Positions 16,544-25,462 of a DNA stretch of 64,000 nt are shown here, in pieces. The stretch is from an uncultured Alloprevotella sp. (GTDB lineage Bacteria > Bacteroidota > Bacteroidia > Bacteroidales > Bacteroidaceae): assembly GCA_944322325.1 (NCBI GenBank), contig CALUOQ010000013.1, positions 1 through 64,000 of the forward strand, written 5' to 3'. The notes under the pieces are model-generated. The model searched no databases, had not been told where the DNA came from, and saw only the letters and a program-made list of their open reading frames with translations. The translations under genes were made by a program, and so were the position numbers. The number at the start of each line of letters is the position of its first letter. The stretch's first letter is position 1.

Positions 16544-18406
16544 ATGACAACAACGAACAGCGCCCCTTTCGTACCCCGCATCCCGGTGGAGGACTTTTTC
16601 CGCAATTCCGAACGCACGGGCTATCAGATTTCGCCCGACGGCCGTTATTTCTCCTACTTCGCGCCCTACGCCGACCGGCAGAACCTCTTCGTGCAGCCCG
16701 TCGACGGCGGCGAGGCCGTGCGCCTTACGTCGGAGACGGAGCGCAGCCTGGCCGGCAGCATCTGGGCCAACGAGCACCGCCTGCTCTTCATGAAGGACAC
16801 GGGCGGCGACGAGAACTACAAGCTCTTCGGCGTGGACCTCGACGGCACCGACCTGCGCGCCTACACCGACTTCGAGGGCGTCAGGACGCAGCTCATCGAC
16901 CCGCTCAACCACGTGGACGACGAGGTCATTGTCGGACTGAACCGCCGCAACCCGGAGGTGTTCGACCCCTACCGCCTGCGCCTCTCGACGGGCGAGCTGA
17001 CGCTGCTGGCTGAGAACCCGGGCAACGTGCAGGGCTGGATGACGGACCACGCCGGCCGCCTGCGTGCCGCCACGGCCATCGTGGACGGCGTCAATACGCA
17101 GCTCCTCTATCGCGACACGGAGGACGAGCCGTTCCGCGTCGTGCTGACCACGAATTTCAAGGAGACCGTCAGTTTCGTCGACTTCACTCCCGACAACCGG
17201 CTGGTCTACGCCCTGACCAACCTGGGGCGCGACACGGCAGCCCTCGTGCTGATGGACCCACGCACCTGCCAGGAATTGGAAGTGCTGTTTGAGCATCCGC
17301 ATTACGACGTGGCGAGCATCAGCTACTCCGAACGGCGGCAGAAATTGCTGTCGGCCTGCTGTGTGGGCCACAAGGGTGTGATACGCCATTACTTCGATGC
17401 CGAGGAGGAGGCCATTCGCGCCCGGCTCACGCCGCGCTTTGCAGGCTACGAGTTCGGCACAGCCGACTGGGACCGCAGCGAGCGGAAGCGGCTCATTTAT
17501 TCGGCAAACGACCGCACGCGCGGCCGATACACCTTTTACGACGCCGACACTGACCGCCTCGAACCCGTGGCCGAACTGGCGCCGTGGCTCGACGAGGGCG
17601 CGATGGCCGCCATGCATCCCGTGACGTACACCACGCGCGACGGCCTCACTATCGAGGCTTACCTGACCCTCCCCGCTGGGCTGACGCCCGACACCGCTCG
17701 CCGTGTGCCCGTCGTTGTCCATCCCCACGGCGGCCCTTGGGCGCGCGACACGTGGGGCTACAATCCCGAGGTTCAGTTTCTGGCCAATCGCGGCTACGCC
17801 GTTTTCCAGATGAACTTCCGCGCCTCGACGGGCTACGGGCGCCGGTTCAACGAAGCGGGGTTCAAACAGTGGGGCCGCGCCATGCAGGACGACATCACGG
17901 ACGGCGTGCGCTGGCTTGTCGGCAAGGGCATCGCCGACCCGGCCCGCGTGGCTATCTATGGCGCCAGCTACGGCGGATATGCGGCCTTGGCGGGCGTCAC
18001 GTTTACGCCCGACCTGTATTGCTGTGCCGTAGACTACGTGGGGGTGTCGAACCTGTTGACATTCATGCGGACCGTCCCGCCCTACTGGAAGCCTATGCTC
18101 GACATGATGTACGAAATGGTGGGTGACCCCGTGGCCGACCGCGAGATGATGGAAGCCTGCTCGCCTGCCCTCCACGCCGACCGCATCGTGGCGCCCCTGC
18201 TCATCGCACAAGGGGCCAACGACCCTCGCGTCAACAAGGCCGAGAGCGACCAGATGGTCGAAGCGCTGAGGGCGCGCGGCGTCGAGGTGGAGTACATGGT
18301 CAAGGACAACGAGGGCCATGGATTCAGCAATCAGGAAAACAAGTTCGACTTCTATCGCGCCATGGAGCGCTTTCTGGAGCGCTATCTGGGCCCGGCGGTC
18401 GGCTGA
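16544..18406 (+). CDS. S9 family peptidase (prolyl oligopeptidase/acylaminoacyl-peptidase type)
   Basis: A 620-residue cytoplasmic serine peptidase. An N-terminal seven-bladed beta-propeller (about residues 20-340, ISPDGRYFSYFA, FTPDNRLVYAL) shields a C-terminal alpha/beta-hydrolase domain. The expected triad is S475 in GASYGGY, D560 in GANDPRV and H592 in NEGHGFS, and HPHGGPW (393-399) is the oxyanion motif. No signal peptide is visible from ATG 16544; the frame extends 10 codons further to a TTG without adding one. It probably cleaves short imported peptides. The 3' end overlaps the convergent DUF5690 gene by 25 bp. Confidence 0.92.
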   Translation: MTTTNSAPFVPRIPVEDFFRNSERTGYQISPDGRYFSYFAPYADRQNLFVQPVDGGEAVRLTSETERSLAGSIWANEHRLLFMKDTGGDENYKLFGVDLDGTDLRAYTDFEGVRTQLIDPLNHVDDEVIVGLNRRNPEVFDPYRLRLSTGELTLLAENPGNVQGWMTDHAGRLRAATAIVDGVNTQLLYRDTEDEPFRVVLTTNFKETVSFVDFTPDNRLVYALTNLGRDTAALVLMDPRTCQELEVLFEHPHYDVASISYSERRQKLLSACCVGHKGVIRHYFDAEEEAIRARLTPRFAGYEFGTADWDRSERKRLIYSANDRTRGRYTFYDADTDRLEPVAELAPWLDEGAMAAMHPVTYTTRDGLTIEAYLTLPAGLTPDTARRVPVVVHPHGGPWARDTWGYNPEVQFLANRGYAVFQMNFRASTGYGRRFNEAGFKQWGRAMQDDITDGVRWLVGKGIADPARVAIYGASYGGYAALAGVTFTPDLYCCAVDYVGVSNLLTFMRTVPPYWKPMLDMMYEMVGDPVADREMMEACSPALHADRIVAPLLIAQGANDPRVNKAESDQMVEALRARGVEVEYMVKDNEGHGFSNQENKFDFYRAMERFLERYLGPAVG

Positions 18407-19737
18407 GCGTCCTGTACCGCCGGGGCCGGGCATGCCTGCGGCCGGGCAGATCCGCGTCCGGCGTGCGGGAAGTAGCGGAGCTCCTTCTGCCGGAAGTAGA
18501 AGTACATCAGCACGGAGAGGCCCACGATGAGGGCACCGGTCGCGTAGGCTGCGTAGGTGATGAACGTCAGCCAGTTGACCTCGCGGGCCAGAAAACTCTT
18601 GGTCAGCAGCACACCGACGCTGCCCAGATAGCCGAAGGAGTCCGACACGCAGATGAGGAAGGCTATACTGCCGCGGTAGCGGAACAGCGCTATCCATCGC
18701 TCGAAGAACATGGTGTGGAAGCAGATGTAGCACAAGTAAAGGCCAAAACCGGAGGCGATCATCCAGACGGCGGGAGCCAGCTGGGCATGAGCGAACAAGT
18801 AGGTCGTAGTCAGCAGGACGCCTCCACTGAAAATGAAGATGCCGATATTTCCGTAGAAGGCCGTACGGTTGTCGGTGACCTTAATCATCGAGGCTACGAG
18901 GCTGAGCACGAGGACGGCGACGCAGATTTCGCTTGTGGCAAGGATGCTCGAGTCGTTGGCGTAGCCCAGTTGTTTCCAAAGCTCCACGGCGAAATTGTCG
19001 CGCAGGTCGCGGAACACGGTCAGCGTCGAGTAGACAACGGTGGACAGCAGCACGCCGAGCCCGAACGTGCGGAAAAAGCGCCGGCGCTCGGCGCCGTCCA
19101 TCGGTGCCCGCTCGTGGCGCAGCGTCTTGTCGGCCTCGCTGGGCGCGGGGATGCGGTGGAGCAGACTGACACCCAGCAGCAGGAGCGGGACGAAGATGCC
19201 GCCGACGGCGAAAGGCATCCAGAACTCCGAAACGTGGAAGTGGACAACCAGAAACTTGCCGACGGCCTTGGTGATGCCGGACGCCGTGATGAAGCTGATA
19301 CAGAGGCCGGCGCCCAGCAGTTCGGTGTTGCGCCGTCCCTCCAGGAAAGAAATGACGATGCCGAATATCATGCCCAGCGGCAGGCCGTTGACCACGAGGA
19401 ACGGCAGGTTGTACGGATGGGGCACGAGGGCGAAACCAAGCAGGGCTGCCCAGGCTACGCCGATGAGGCCGAGGATGTAGCGGATGCGCTGTGCGGGGCG
19501 CAGCTCCGATACGACCTTGATGCCCAAGAACTTCGAGCCAGTGTAGCCGACGACCTGTGAGATGAGTGCGATGACCTTGTAGTCGATGCCCCAGTAGCTG
19601 AGGCCTTCGAAAGTGGCGGCCGAGAGCGGCTTGCGGAAGGCATACATACTCATGTAGGTGAGCAGGGCGCCGCCGATGCAGAGCACGGTCAGTCTGAAAC
19701 GGGATGACGTCTGCGGAGAGGTGGGGAAAGTGTTCAT
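18382..19737 (-). CDS. DUF5690 family polytopic membrane protein (MFS-like)
   Basis: A 451-residue protein with about twelve hydrophobic segments in an MFS-like arrangement; the N-terminal block YMSMYAFRKPLSAATFEG is a family signature. It matches the Bacteroidetes family DUF5690, predicted transporters of unknown substrate. It ends in a low-complexity tail (PHAGRGSARPQACPAPAVQ) that overlaps the S9 gene. The ATG at 19737 lies 10 bp after the dehydrogenase stop, so the two form an operon. If the dehydrogenase is of the phosphonate-associated type, this transporter might import a phosphonate or its product; that is inference. Confidence 0.8.
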   Translation of the reverse strand: MNTFPTSPQTSSRFRLTVLCIGGALLTYMSMYAFRKPLSAATFEGLSYWGIDYKVIALISQVVGYTGSKFLGIKVVSELRPAQRIRYILGLIGVAWAALLGFALVPHPYNLPFLVVNGLPLGMIFGIVISFLEGRRNTELLGAGLCISFITASGITKAVGKFLVVHFHVSEFWMPFAVGGIFVPLLLLGVSLLHRIPAPSEADKTLRHERAPMDGAERRRFFRTFGLGVLLSTVVYSTLTVFRDLRDNFAVELWKQLGYANDSSILATSEICVAVLVLSLVASMIKVTDNRTAFYGNIGIFIFSGGVLLTTTYLFAHAQLAPAVWMIASGFGLYLCYICFHTMFFERWIALFRYRGSIAFLICVSDSFGYLGSVGVLLTKSFLAREVNWLTFITYAAYATGALIVGLSVLMYFYFRQKELRYFPHAGRGSARPQACPAPAVQDAQPTAGPR

Positions 19738-19747
19738 GTTCGTCGGA

Positions 19748-20806
19748 TTAAAAATAGATGGCAACGCGGTAGGGGTTCTCCTTGAGCGCAAAAGCAAAAG
19801 CAGCATCGGCTTCGGCAAGCGTGAAATGGCCCTTGACGAGCGTGTCGAACGGGAAATCGGTGTGATACGCTTTGATGAACGAAACAGCGTATTGGAAGTC
19901 ATCCGCGTTGTAGTTGTGAAGGCCACGGATGCAGGACAAGTTGCGGATGACGCGCTCGGAGTCGATATGAACCTTATTCTGCGGAAACACTCCGCCGACC
20001 CACACCGCCGTTCCGCCGACGGCGAGCCGTTCAACGCCTTGTTCCATAGCGCGCAGGTTGCCGCTGAAGTCGATGGCGATATCCGTTTTTTCATCAATTG
20101 CGTCGAAGGAACCGGCCGGGACCAGGCGCGTGGCGCCGAACCTGGCGGCAGTATTCAGTCGATGGGGAGCGATGTCAACGGCTGTAATTTCTGCCGCACC
20201 GGCCGTCCGGGCCATGGCGCAGGCTACGACACCCAGCATTCCAACTCCCCAAATGGTGACGCGTCTCCCGGCGATCGGTCCGGCCAGACGCAGAGCGCCG
20301 GCGGCTGTAGCCATGGCGCAGTTGATGGTAGCGGCGACAGGCAGGGCTACGTCCGTACTCAGAGGGAGTATCGGAGTGTGGCGTCGGAGAATGACGTACT
20401 CGCCGAGGCCGCCGTGCAGCGTGGAGTCGGCCGTGAGCCGCTCATGGCCGTATTTGAATAGGTCGGGCGATTTCTGCGGGATGCCGCGGTGCGAGAGTTC
20501 GCTGTCGGGGGAGGCGGCATAGATGGCCCATGTCACGCGGTCGCCGACATGAAGCGTTTCCCCACGGGCGTCGCGGGTCGGAGTGCCGGGGCCGAAAGCG
20601 GCGATGCGGCCCACGATTTCATGACCGAGGATGGTCGGTGTTTTTTCGATGCGTCGGCCGACATAAGTAGCCAGGTCGCTTCGGCAGAGAGTTGTGCATT
20701 CGGTGCGGACAAGGACTTCGCCTGCTTTGAGCGCAGGGATTTCCACTTCTTTCAGCGTCAGGGGAACCCCTGCCTTTTCGAAAATGGTGATTTTAGCTGT
20801 AGGCAT
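19748..20806 (-). CDS. Zinc-type medium-chain dehydrogenase, HpnZ-like
   Basis: A 352-residue MDR-fold dehydrogenase. The catalytic-zinc end is present: TLCRSDLATY (C41) and GHEIVG (H62-E63). The Rossmann part has WGVGMLGVVACAMARTAGA. The block GIPQKSPDLFKYGHE resembles the phosphonate-associated subfamily (HpnZ/TIGR03366 type, by memory). The lobe that normally binds structural zinc through Cys-x2-Cys-x2-Cys-x7-Cys has serine at all four sites (S99, S102, S105, S113) with the spacing kept, so structural zinc is probably lost. It leads an operon with DUF5690 and is divergent from an HTH protein. The substrate is unknown. Confidence 0.82.
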   Translation of the reverse strand: MPTAKITIFEKAGVPLTLKEVEIPALKAGEVLVRTECTTLCRSDLATYVGRRIEKTPTILGHEIVGRIAAFGPGTPTRDARGETLHVGDRVTWAIYAASPDSELSHRGIPQKSPDLFKYGHERLTADSTLHGGLGEYVILRRHTPILPLSTDVALPVAATINCAMATAAGALRLAGPIAGRRVTIWGVGMLGVVACAMARTAGAAEITAVDIAPHRLNTAARFGATRLVPAGSFDAIDEKTDIAIDFSGNLRAMEQGVERLAVGGTAVWVGGVFPQNKVHIDSERVIRNLSCIRGLHNYNADDFQYAVSFIKAYHTDFPFDTLVKGHFTLAEADAAFAFALKENPYRVAIYF

Positions 20807-20987
20807 GTTGTTAGGTTTTACTTCCGGCTGCAAAGGTCCGCTTTCGGAACGGCTCAACGGCACGTTAATCATTAATAATACGCTACCTACAATAAATTCC
20901 CGATTAATTATTCTGAATGACACAGTATTTACATGTTCTTGTAGCAGCTTTGTAACAAGAGGATGGGAATTTTGTGCGCCAAAGGTA

Positions 20988-21905
20988 ATGCAAATGAGAG
21001 ACGAAGAAAAACTCGTGGCGATTTATGAACGCTTGAAGGTTTTGCGCGAGGGCGGTGCGAAGATGAAAGACCTGGCGAGGGCCGTAGGGCTGGCGCCGAG
21101 TGTGCTTTCGGTGCTTTATACGACCGTGTTGCCGGTTTTTTCTGCCCAGCTTTCGCGGATGGGTTTCGACGCTGCGCTGGATGCGGCTTTGCGTGAGGTG
21201 AACAATTTGTCACGCAAGCGGCTGATGGAGCAACTTGACAGTCTTTATGCGGGTTTGAATACTTATGCGAACTACGGGATCTGCACCCGCGACATACATC
21301 CGTTCCTGCGTTTTCTGGACGGCGAAGCCCGGCTCTCGGTAACCAAGGCCGCCGCGTTCGAGGGCGTTTATATGTCATACAGTTGCTCTTCTTCCGTGCG
21401 GGCGCTGAAAGCGGAACCTTATTACATAAGGCAGGAAAAGGACTCTCGGACGCTGATTGTCGGACGGAAAAGTGTACACGACTCTATTCGCGAGGGTATT
21501 GGCATTATTCAGGAGCAGCAATGTCTTTATTTGTTCTTCAATGCGTTCAAGGAGCCCAGCCTTTCTTTGGTTTCCGTTTACCTTCAGTTGCCTTTTCTGG
21601 AAGAAGTTGATTTGTTGAAGGGACTTTATCTGGTCCTGGACTACAATAAAAACCCCATCGCGCGGCGTATCGTTTTTGTGAAGCAATCGGAGGAGTACGA
21701 ACCCGAACTCTTTGCCCGAATGCCCGCCCGGCTGATTATGAAAGGGGAGTTTTCGGAGGAAGAACAGCAGATTTATAATTATGTGTGTGGCCGGGCGGAT
21801 TTGCTGAAGATGTGCACCTTGCCTTCGCCGAAGCTCGATTTGCGCGACTTGGAGGCCGAGAAAAAATTGTTGGACTCCGAGTCGATGTTCAACGGTGAGC
21901 CCTGA
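20988..21905 (+). CDS. HTH-domain protein, probable regulator of the divergent dehydrogenase operon
   Basis: A 305-residue soluble protein. A predicted helix-turn-helix lies at about residues 25-43 (KMKDLARAVGLAPSVLSVL). The remainder is not recognised; it contains EPYYIRQEKDSRTLIVGRKS and an acidic C-terminus. Divergent placement 182 bp from the dehydrogenase start suggests a local regulator. Two ATGs at 20988 and 20994 are possible starts; a far upstream frame lacks support. It ends at a strong hairpin. Confidence 0.7.
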   Translation: MQMRDEEKLVAIYERLKVLREGGAKMKDLARAVGLAPSVLSVLYTTVLPVFSAQLSRMGFDAALDAALREVNNLSRKRLMEQLDSLYAGLNTYANYGICTRDIHPFLRFLDGEARLSVTKAAAFEGVYMSYSCSSSVRALKAEPYYIRQEKDSRTLIVGRKSVHDSIREGIGIIQEQQCLYLFFNAFKEPSLSLVSVYLQLPFLEEVDLLKGLYLVLDYNKNPIARRIVFVKQSEEYEPELFARMPARLIMKGEFSEEEQQIYNYVCGRADLLKMCTLPSPKLDLRDLEAEKKLLDSESMFNGEP

Positions 21906-21908
21906 AAC

Positions 21909-21956
21909 GTCAAGCCGCCCGCGCGTTCCGATAAGAGGACGCGCGGGCGGCTTGAC
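21909..21956. terminator. Bidirectional hairpin between the HTH gene and purT
   Basis: Perfect 18-bp arms, gtcaagccgcccgcgcgt (21909-21926) and acgcgcgggcggcttgac (21939-21956), in the gap of two convergent genes. There is no long T-run on either side. Confidence 0.75.
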
Positions 21957-21974
21957 ATAAATGTGCGTATGGCG

Positions 21975-23141
21975 TCAGTACACCTCGACTTTCGAGGCCA
22001 GGCGCTTGCACTTGTCGCGCAGGGCGTCGAGATCGCCGTCGAGCGGTCCGTGGCAGACGACGACGCCCATGCGGCGGTTGAGGCGTGTGGTGGGTTTGCC
22101 GAAGATGCGGAGGTCGGCGTTTTCCTCGGCGGTGACAAACTCCAGCCCGCGGTAGCGCGGCGGTTCCTGTGACGCGATGGGCGAGAGGATAACGGCGCTG
22201 GCGCCCATGCGCAGCGCCTTGATGGGGGCTATCGGCAGGCCGAGCACGGCGCGCAGGTGGAGCTCGAACTCATTGAGGTTTTGCGTGCCGGCGAGGGTGA
22301 CCATGCCCGTGTCGTGGGGGCGGGGCGACAGCTCGGAGAAGTAGACGCCGTTTTCGTGGCTGAGGAAAAACTCCACACCCCAGAGTCCGGCGCCGGTGAG
22401 GGCGGCGGTCACCTTTTCGGCCATACGTTCGGCCTCGCGCAGATGCTCGGGAGCGATGTGTGCCGGTTGGAAACTTTCGCGGTAGTCGCCGCCTTTCTGC
22501 ACGTGGCCTATGGGCGGGCAGAAGAGAGTCGGCCCGTTTTTTTGCGTCACGGTGAGCAGCGTGATTTCGCTGTCGAAACGGATGAATTCCTCAATGATGA
22601 GTTCCTTGATGTCGCCGCGGCTGCCGCTGATACCGTATTCCCAGGCGTGCTGTAGCTCGTCCGGACTGTTCACGAGCGACTGTCCTTTGCCCGAGGACGA
22701 CATGAGGGGTTTCACCACGCAGGGGTAGCCGATGTGCTCGGCGGCTTCCTTGAGTTCGTCGAACGTCTTGGCATAGAAATACTTTGCGGTCTTCAGTCCG
22801 AGCTCCTTGGCCGCGAGGTCGCGGATAGCCTTGCGGTTCATGGTGAAGTTGACGGCGCGTGCGCTCGGTACCACCTGTATGCCTTCCTGCTCGAACGCGT
22901 AGAGGCGCTCGGTGCGGATGGCTTCGATTTCAGGCACGATGAGGTCGGGCCGGTGCTTGGCCACGGCGCGCTCTAAGGCTTCGCCGTCCAACATAGGGAA
23001 AACTTCGGCTTCGTCGGCCACCTGCATGGCCGGAGCGCCCGCATAAGCGTCGCAGGCAATGACATATTGTCCCAAGCGCTGGGCGGCGATGACAAATTCC
23101 TTGCCCAGCTCGCCCGAACCAAGTAACATGATTTTTTTCAT
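21975..23141 (-). CDS. purT: Formate-dependent phosphoribosylglycinamide formyltransferase
   Basis: A 388-residue ATP-grasp enzyme that makes formyl-GAR from GAR, formate and ATP in purine synthesis, an alternative to folate-dependent PurN. The start [20 protein letters not shown] is the family's nucleotide-fold N-terminus. The ATP-grasp part has [17 protein letters not shown], and the substrate end shows [20 protein letters not shown] with PHDTGMVTL. The length is typical. It has its own -7 box and a 12-bp palindrome in its leader. The small ORF and sigma gene lie upstream on the same strand. Confidence 0.95.
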   Translation of the reverse strand: MKKIMLLGSGELGKEFVIAAQRLGQYVIACDAYAGAPAMQVADEAEVFPMLDGEALERAVAKHRPDLIVPEIEAIRTERLYAFEQEGIQVVPSARAVNFTMNRKAIRDLAAKELGLKTAKYFYAKTFDELKEAAEHIGYPCVVKPLMSSSGKGQSLVNSPDELQHAWEYGISGSRGDIKELIIEEFIRFDSEITLLTVTQKNGPTLFCPPIGHVQKGGDYRESFQPAHIAPEHLREAERMAEKVTAALTGAGLWGVEFFLSHENGVYFSELSPRPHDTGMVTLAGTQNLNEFELHLRAVLGLPIAPIKALRMGASAVILSPIASQEPPRYRGLEFVTAEENADLRIFGKPTTRLNRRMGVVVCHGPLDGDLDALRDKCKRLASKVEVY

Positions 23142-23180
23142 TCCGTATGGTTTTTATAGGAACACTTTGCTGTCAGCCGG

Positions 23181-23192
23181 TGTCGGCCGACA
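23181..23192. promoter_or_regulatory. 12-bp palindrome TGTCGGCCGACA in the purT leader
   Basis: Perfect palindrome just downstream of the -7 box of purT on the minus strand, close to the expected transcript start. It could be an operator; alone it is weak evidence. Confidence 0.3.
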
Positions 23193-23200
23193 GACGTATG

Positions 23201-23208
23201 CAAAGTTA
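23201..23208 (-). promoter_or_regulatory. -7 box (TAACTTTG, minus strand) for purT
   Basis: Plus-strand CAAAGTTA, 60 bases before the ATG at 23141. Confidence 0.5.
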
Positions 23209-23261
23209 CGCTTTTCCGTGGAAAGGGGTGCGGGAAACTTGAAAAAACGCGTGATAAACGG

Positions 23262-23414
23262 TCAGCAGCACGCTTGGAGAAACAGGGTCGGCGTTTCCGG
23301 TTCCTCCTCGTGTGTCTCGTTGTCGGCCTCGGGCTGGTAGTTGCGCGCGAAAGCGCGTACGAAGTCCAGCGTGGCTTTCTTGGGCCGTGTTCGCTCGGGT
23401 GTAAAGTTGTTCAT
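23262..23414 (-). CDS. Small protein of 50 residues after the sigma factor gene
   Basis: An open frame from ATG 23414 to TGA 23262-23264 encodes MNNFTPERTRPKKATLDFVR followed by AFARNYQPEADNETHEEEPE and a short cysteine-ending tail. It is charged, has no signal peptide and lies between the ECF sigma gene and purT on the same strand. Small ORFs with a central TLxFxRxFAR-type helix are common after genes of this kind in Bacteroidales by memory, which supports it being real. Its function is unknown, possibly linked to the sigma factor. Confidence 0.55.
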   Translation of the reverse strand: MNNFTPERTRPKKATLDFVRAFARNYQPEADNETHEEEPETPTLFLQACC

Positions 23415-23539
23415 AGGCACAAATGATTTTGCGGCATTCACGTTTATATTAACGCGGGTGCTTCTTAGTTATTGTGCCAAAGTGGGAAAATGTCGCTCCG
23501 GACGACTTACTGGTTTGGGCGCGGCGGCCCGGGAGAGGT

Positions 23540-24121
23540 TCAGAGCAGGTGGTGCTCGCCGGCCATGCGCCGCATGTTGAGCAGGGCGTAGCGCATACGC
23601 CCGAGGGCGGTGTTAATGCTGACGCCGGTGTAGTCGGCAATCTCCTTGAAGCTCATGTCGCGATAGAAGCGGAGGTAGACGACCTCGCGCTGGCTCTCCG
23701 GAAGCTGACCGACCAGTTTGACGACGTCGGTCAGGGTTTCACCTGTCACGATCTGCATTTCAACGCAGGCTTCGGCAAGGGCGGCGTTGTTGAACAGGTC
23801 GGTTGGCGTCTCGTCGTTCGACACGGTGTTTTCGTTGCGCTCGTATCGGAACTGGTCGACGATGAGGTTGTGCGCGATGCGGGTGAGCCACGCCGAAAAC
23901 TTGCCGGACTCGACGTAACGGCCCTGCTTGATGGTCACAATGGCCTTGACAAACGTTTCCTGGAACAAGTCGTCGGCCACGTCGTTGTTGCGCACGAAGT
24001 ATAGGATGTAGGTGTAAAGCCTTTTCTCGTAGCGGCTGAGCAGGGCATCGAACGCCTCATTGTTGCCTTCCGCGTAGAGCTTCACCAGCAGTTCGTCGGT
24101 GAATGAAGTGAAATCTGCCAT
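23540..24121 (-). CDS. RNA polymerase sigma-70 family factor, ECF type
   Basis: A 193-residue sigma factor. Region 2 is visible at about residues 24-95 (YEKRLYTYILYFVRNNDVAD, DLFQETFVKAI, WLTRIAHNLIVDQFR) and region 4 at about 138-187 (LPESQREVVYLRFYRDMSF, KEIADYTGVSINTALGRMRY). The ATG at 24121 is chosen because the upstream 33 codons carry no family sequence and span the promoter. No anti-sigma FecR-like gene is adjacent, so it is not a typical surface-signalling factor. It probably directs a stress or growth regulon. Confidence 0.92.
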   Translation of the reverse strand: MADFTSFTDELLVKLYAEGNNEAFDALLSRYEKRLYTYILYFVRNNDVADDLFQETFVKAIVTIKQGRYVESGKFSAWLTRIAHNLIVDQFRYERNENTVSNDETPTDLFNNAALAEACVEMQIVTGETLTDVVKLVGQLPESQREVVYLRFYRDMSFKEIADYTGVSINTALGRMRYALLNMRRMAGEHHLL

Positions 24122-24190
24122 TACTGCAAGTTTTTTTATTCGGAGTAATGTCTTTCGATAGGCTTCGCGTTTTTTTGAGTTAGACAGTGG

Positions 24191-24198
24191 CAAAGATA
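24191..24198 (-). promoter_or_regulatory. -7 box (TATCTTTG, minus strand) for the sigma factor gene
   Basis: Plus-strand CAAAGATA, 70 bases before the ATG at 24121. It lies inside the longer upstream frame, arguing against that start. Confidence 0.5.
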
Positions 24199-24235
24199 GG
24201 TAATAATTGAAAATCGGCAAAGAGTTGCGGGATTT

Positions 24236-25321
24236 TTATCGGTTGCCCCTGGCGGGGGCGGCGTGGCTGGCGTACTCTCCCTCGCTCTTTTCGAGTAGGG
24301 GGAGGTAGGCTTCGACGGCCTGCTCGACGGTGCGGACAGCCTTCTCGAGCGGCCAGGGCAGGCGTCCGCCCGAGGCGTTGAGATGGCCGCCGCCGTTGAA
24401 GAACTCGGCCGCCATGCGGTTGCAGGGAAAGTCGTCCACGGAGCGCAGCGAGACGCGGATGATGTCGGTCTCGGTGTCCTCGCGCAAGGAGATGCTTAGC
24501 CTGGTGCCACGGACCTGGAGGGGCAGGTTGACGAAACCCTCGGCGTCGCCACGGATGTAGTTGAAGCGTGCCATGTCCTCGCGGGTCAGGGTGAAGAGCG
24601 TAGCGCGGCCGCCGGCCAGAAAGCGGAGCCGCTCGTAGAGCACGTAGCCCATGAGGCGCAGCCGGCTTTCGGTGTAGTTGTTGAATACGTTGCGGTAAAT
24701 TTTGTCCTTGTCGATGCCTTTGGTCAGCAGCCGGCTGATGATGAGGTATATTTCCGGGTCGTTGGAGTTGTAGGTGAAGCCGCCCGTGTCGGTCATCATG
24801 CCGGTGTAGAGGGCGGCCGCGGCGTCGCTCGTCATGGCGTCGAATCCGCCCAGCTGGTCGATGAGTCGGAATACGAGTTCGGACGTGGAGCTGCGCTCGG
24901 GGTGCGAGATGGTGAGCGCGGCGAACGACGTGTCGGGGTCGAGGTGGTGGTCGATGATCACCTTTTTCGCCTGCGACCGCGCTATGGTTTCGCCCATGTT
25001 CTCCAGCCGCGAGAGGGCGTTGAAGTCGAGACAGAAGATGAGGTCGGCCTCGCGGATGTAGCGCTGGGCGGTGTCGGGCTGCCGGTCGTAGAGTACGGTC
25101 ATGCCCGCGCCGGGCACGGTGCGCAGAAAGTCGGGGAAGGGGTTGGGCATGACGATGTTGGTCGTCTTGCGCAGGGAGCGCAGGTAGAGGGTCCACCCGA
25201 TGGCCGAGCCCAGGGCATCGCCGTCGGGGCTGCGGTGGCCGCAAACGACAATGCGCCGTGCCTCCTGGATGAGGCGCATCAGGGTAATGAGTTCTTTGTC
25301 CGTGAGGAGCGGTGTCAGCAT
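24236..25321 (-). CDS. nrnA: DHH-family phosphoesterase (NrnA/oligoribonuclease-PAP phosphatase type)
   Basis: A 361-residue enzyme with an N-terminal DHH domain and a C-terminal DHHA1 domain. Metal-binding motifs are GHRSPDGDALGS (H29, D33, D35), CLDFNALSR (D99) and VIIDHHLDPD (124-126); the DHHA1 domain ends with FNGGGHLNASGG. NrnA-type proteins degrade short RNA (nanoRNA) and can dephosphorylate pAp; which activity dominates here cannot be read. It is cytoplasmic and has its own -7 box. It lies upstream of the sigma gene on the same strand, with a 114-bp gap. Confidence 0.9.
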   Translation of the reverse strand: MLTPLLTDKELITLMRLIQEARRIVVCGHRSPDGDALGSAIGWTLYLRSLRKTTNIVMPNPFPDFLRTVPGAGMTVLYDRQPDTAQRYIREADLIFCLDFNALSRLENMGETIARSQAKKVIIDHHLDPDTSFAALTISHPERSSTSELVFRLIDQLGGFDAMTSDAAAALYTGMMTDTGGFTYNSNDPEIYLIISRLLTKGIDKDKIYRNVFNNYTESRLRLMGYVLYERLRFLAGGRATLFTLTREDMARFNYIRGDAEGFVNLPLQVRGTRLSISLREDTETDIIRVSLRSVDDFPCNRMAAEFFNGGGHLNASGGRLPWPLEKAVRTVEQAVEAYLPLLEKSEGEYASHAAPARGNR

Positions 25322-25346
25322 AGTCGAAAATGAATGAGACGAGGCG

Positions 25347-25354
25347 CAAATTTA
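25347..25354 (-). promoter_or_regulatory. -7 box (TAAATTTG, minus strand) for the DHH gene
   Basis: Plus-strand CAAATTTA, 26 bases before the ATG at 25321. Confidence 0.5.
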
Positions 25355-25462
25355 CGAAAATCTGCCGAACGGCGCGCGGCCGGCGGCTTTCATCTTAAGC
25401 CGGAGGCGGGTGTGGCTCGGGGGCGGGGATGGAAAAACACCGGGCGCGGGCTGCCGAAAAGC

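Noticed and set aside
16181-18733. Upstream extension of the TonB receptor frame to 18733
   Set aside because: The frame is open only because it is antisense to the S9 peptidase; the signal peptide and -7 box place the start at 16180.
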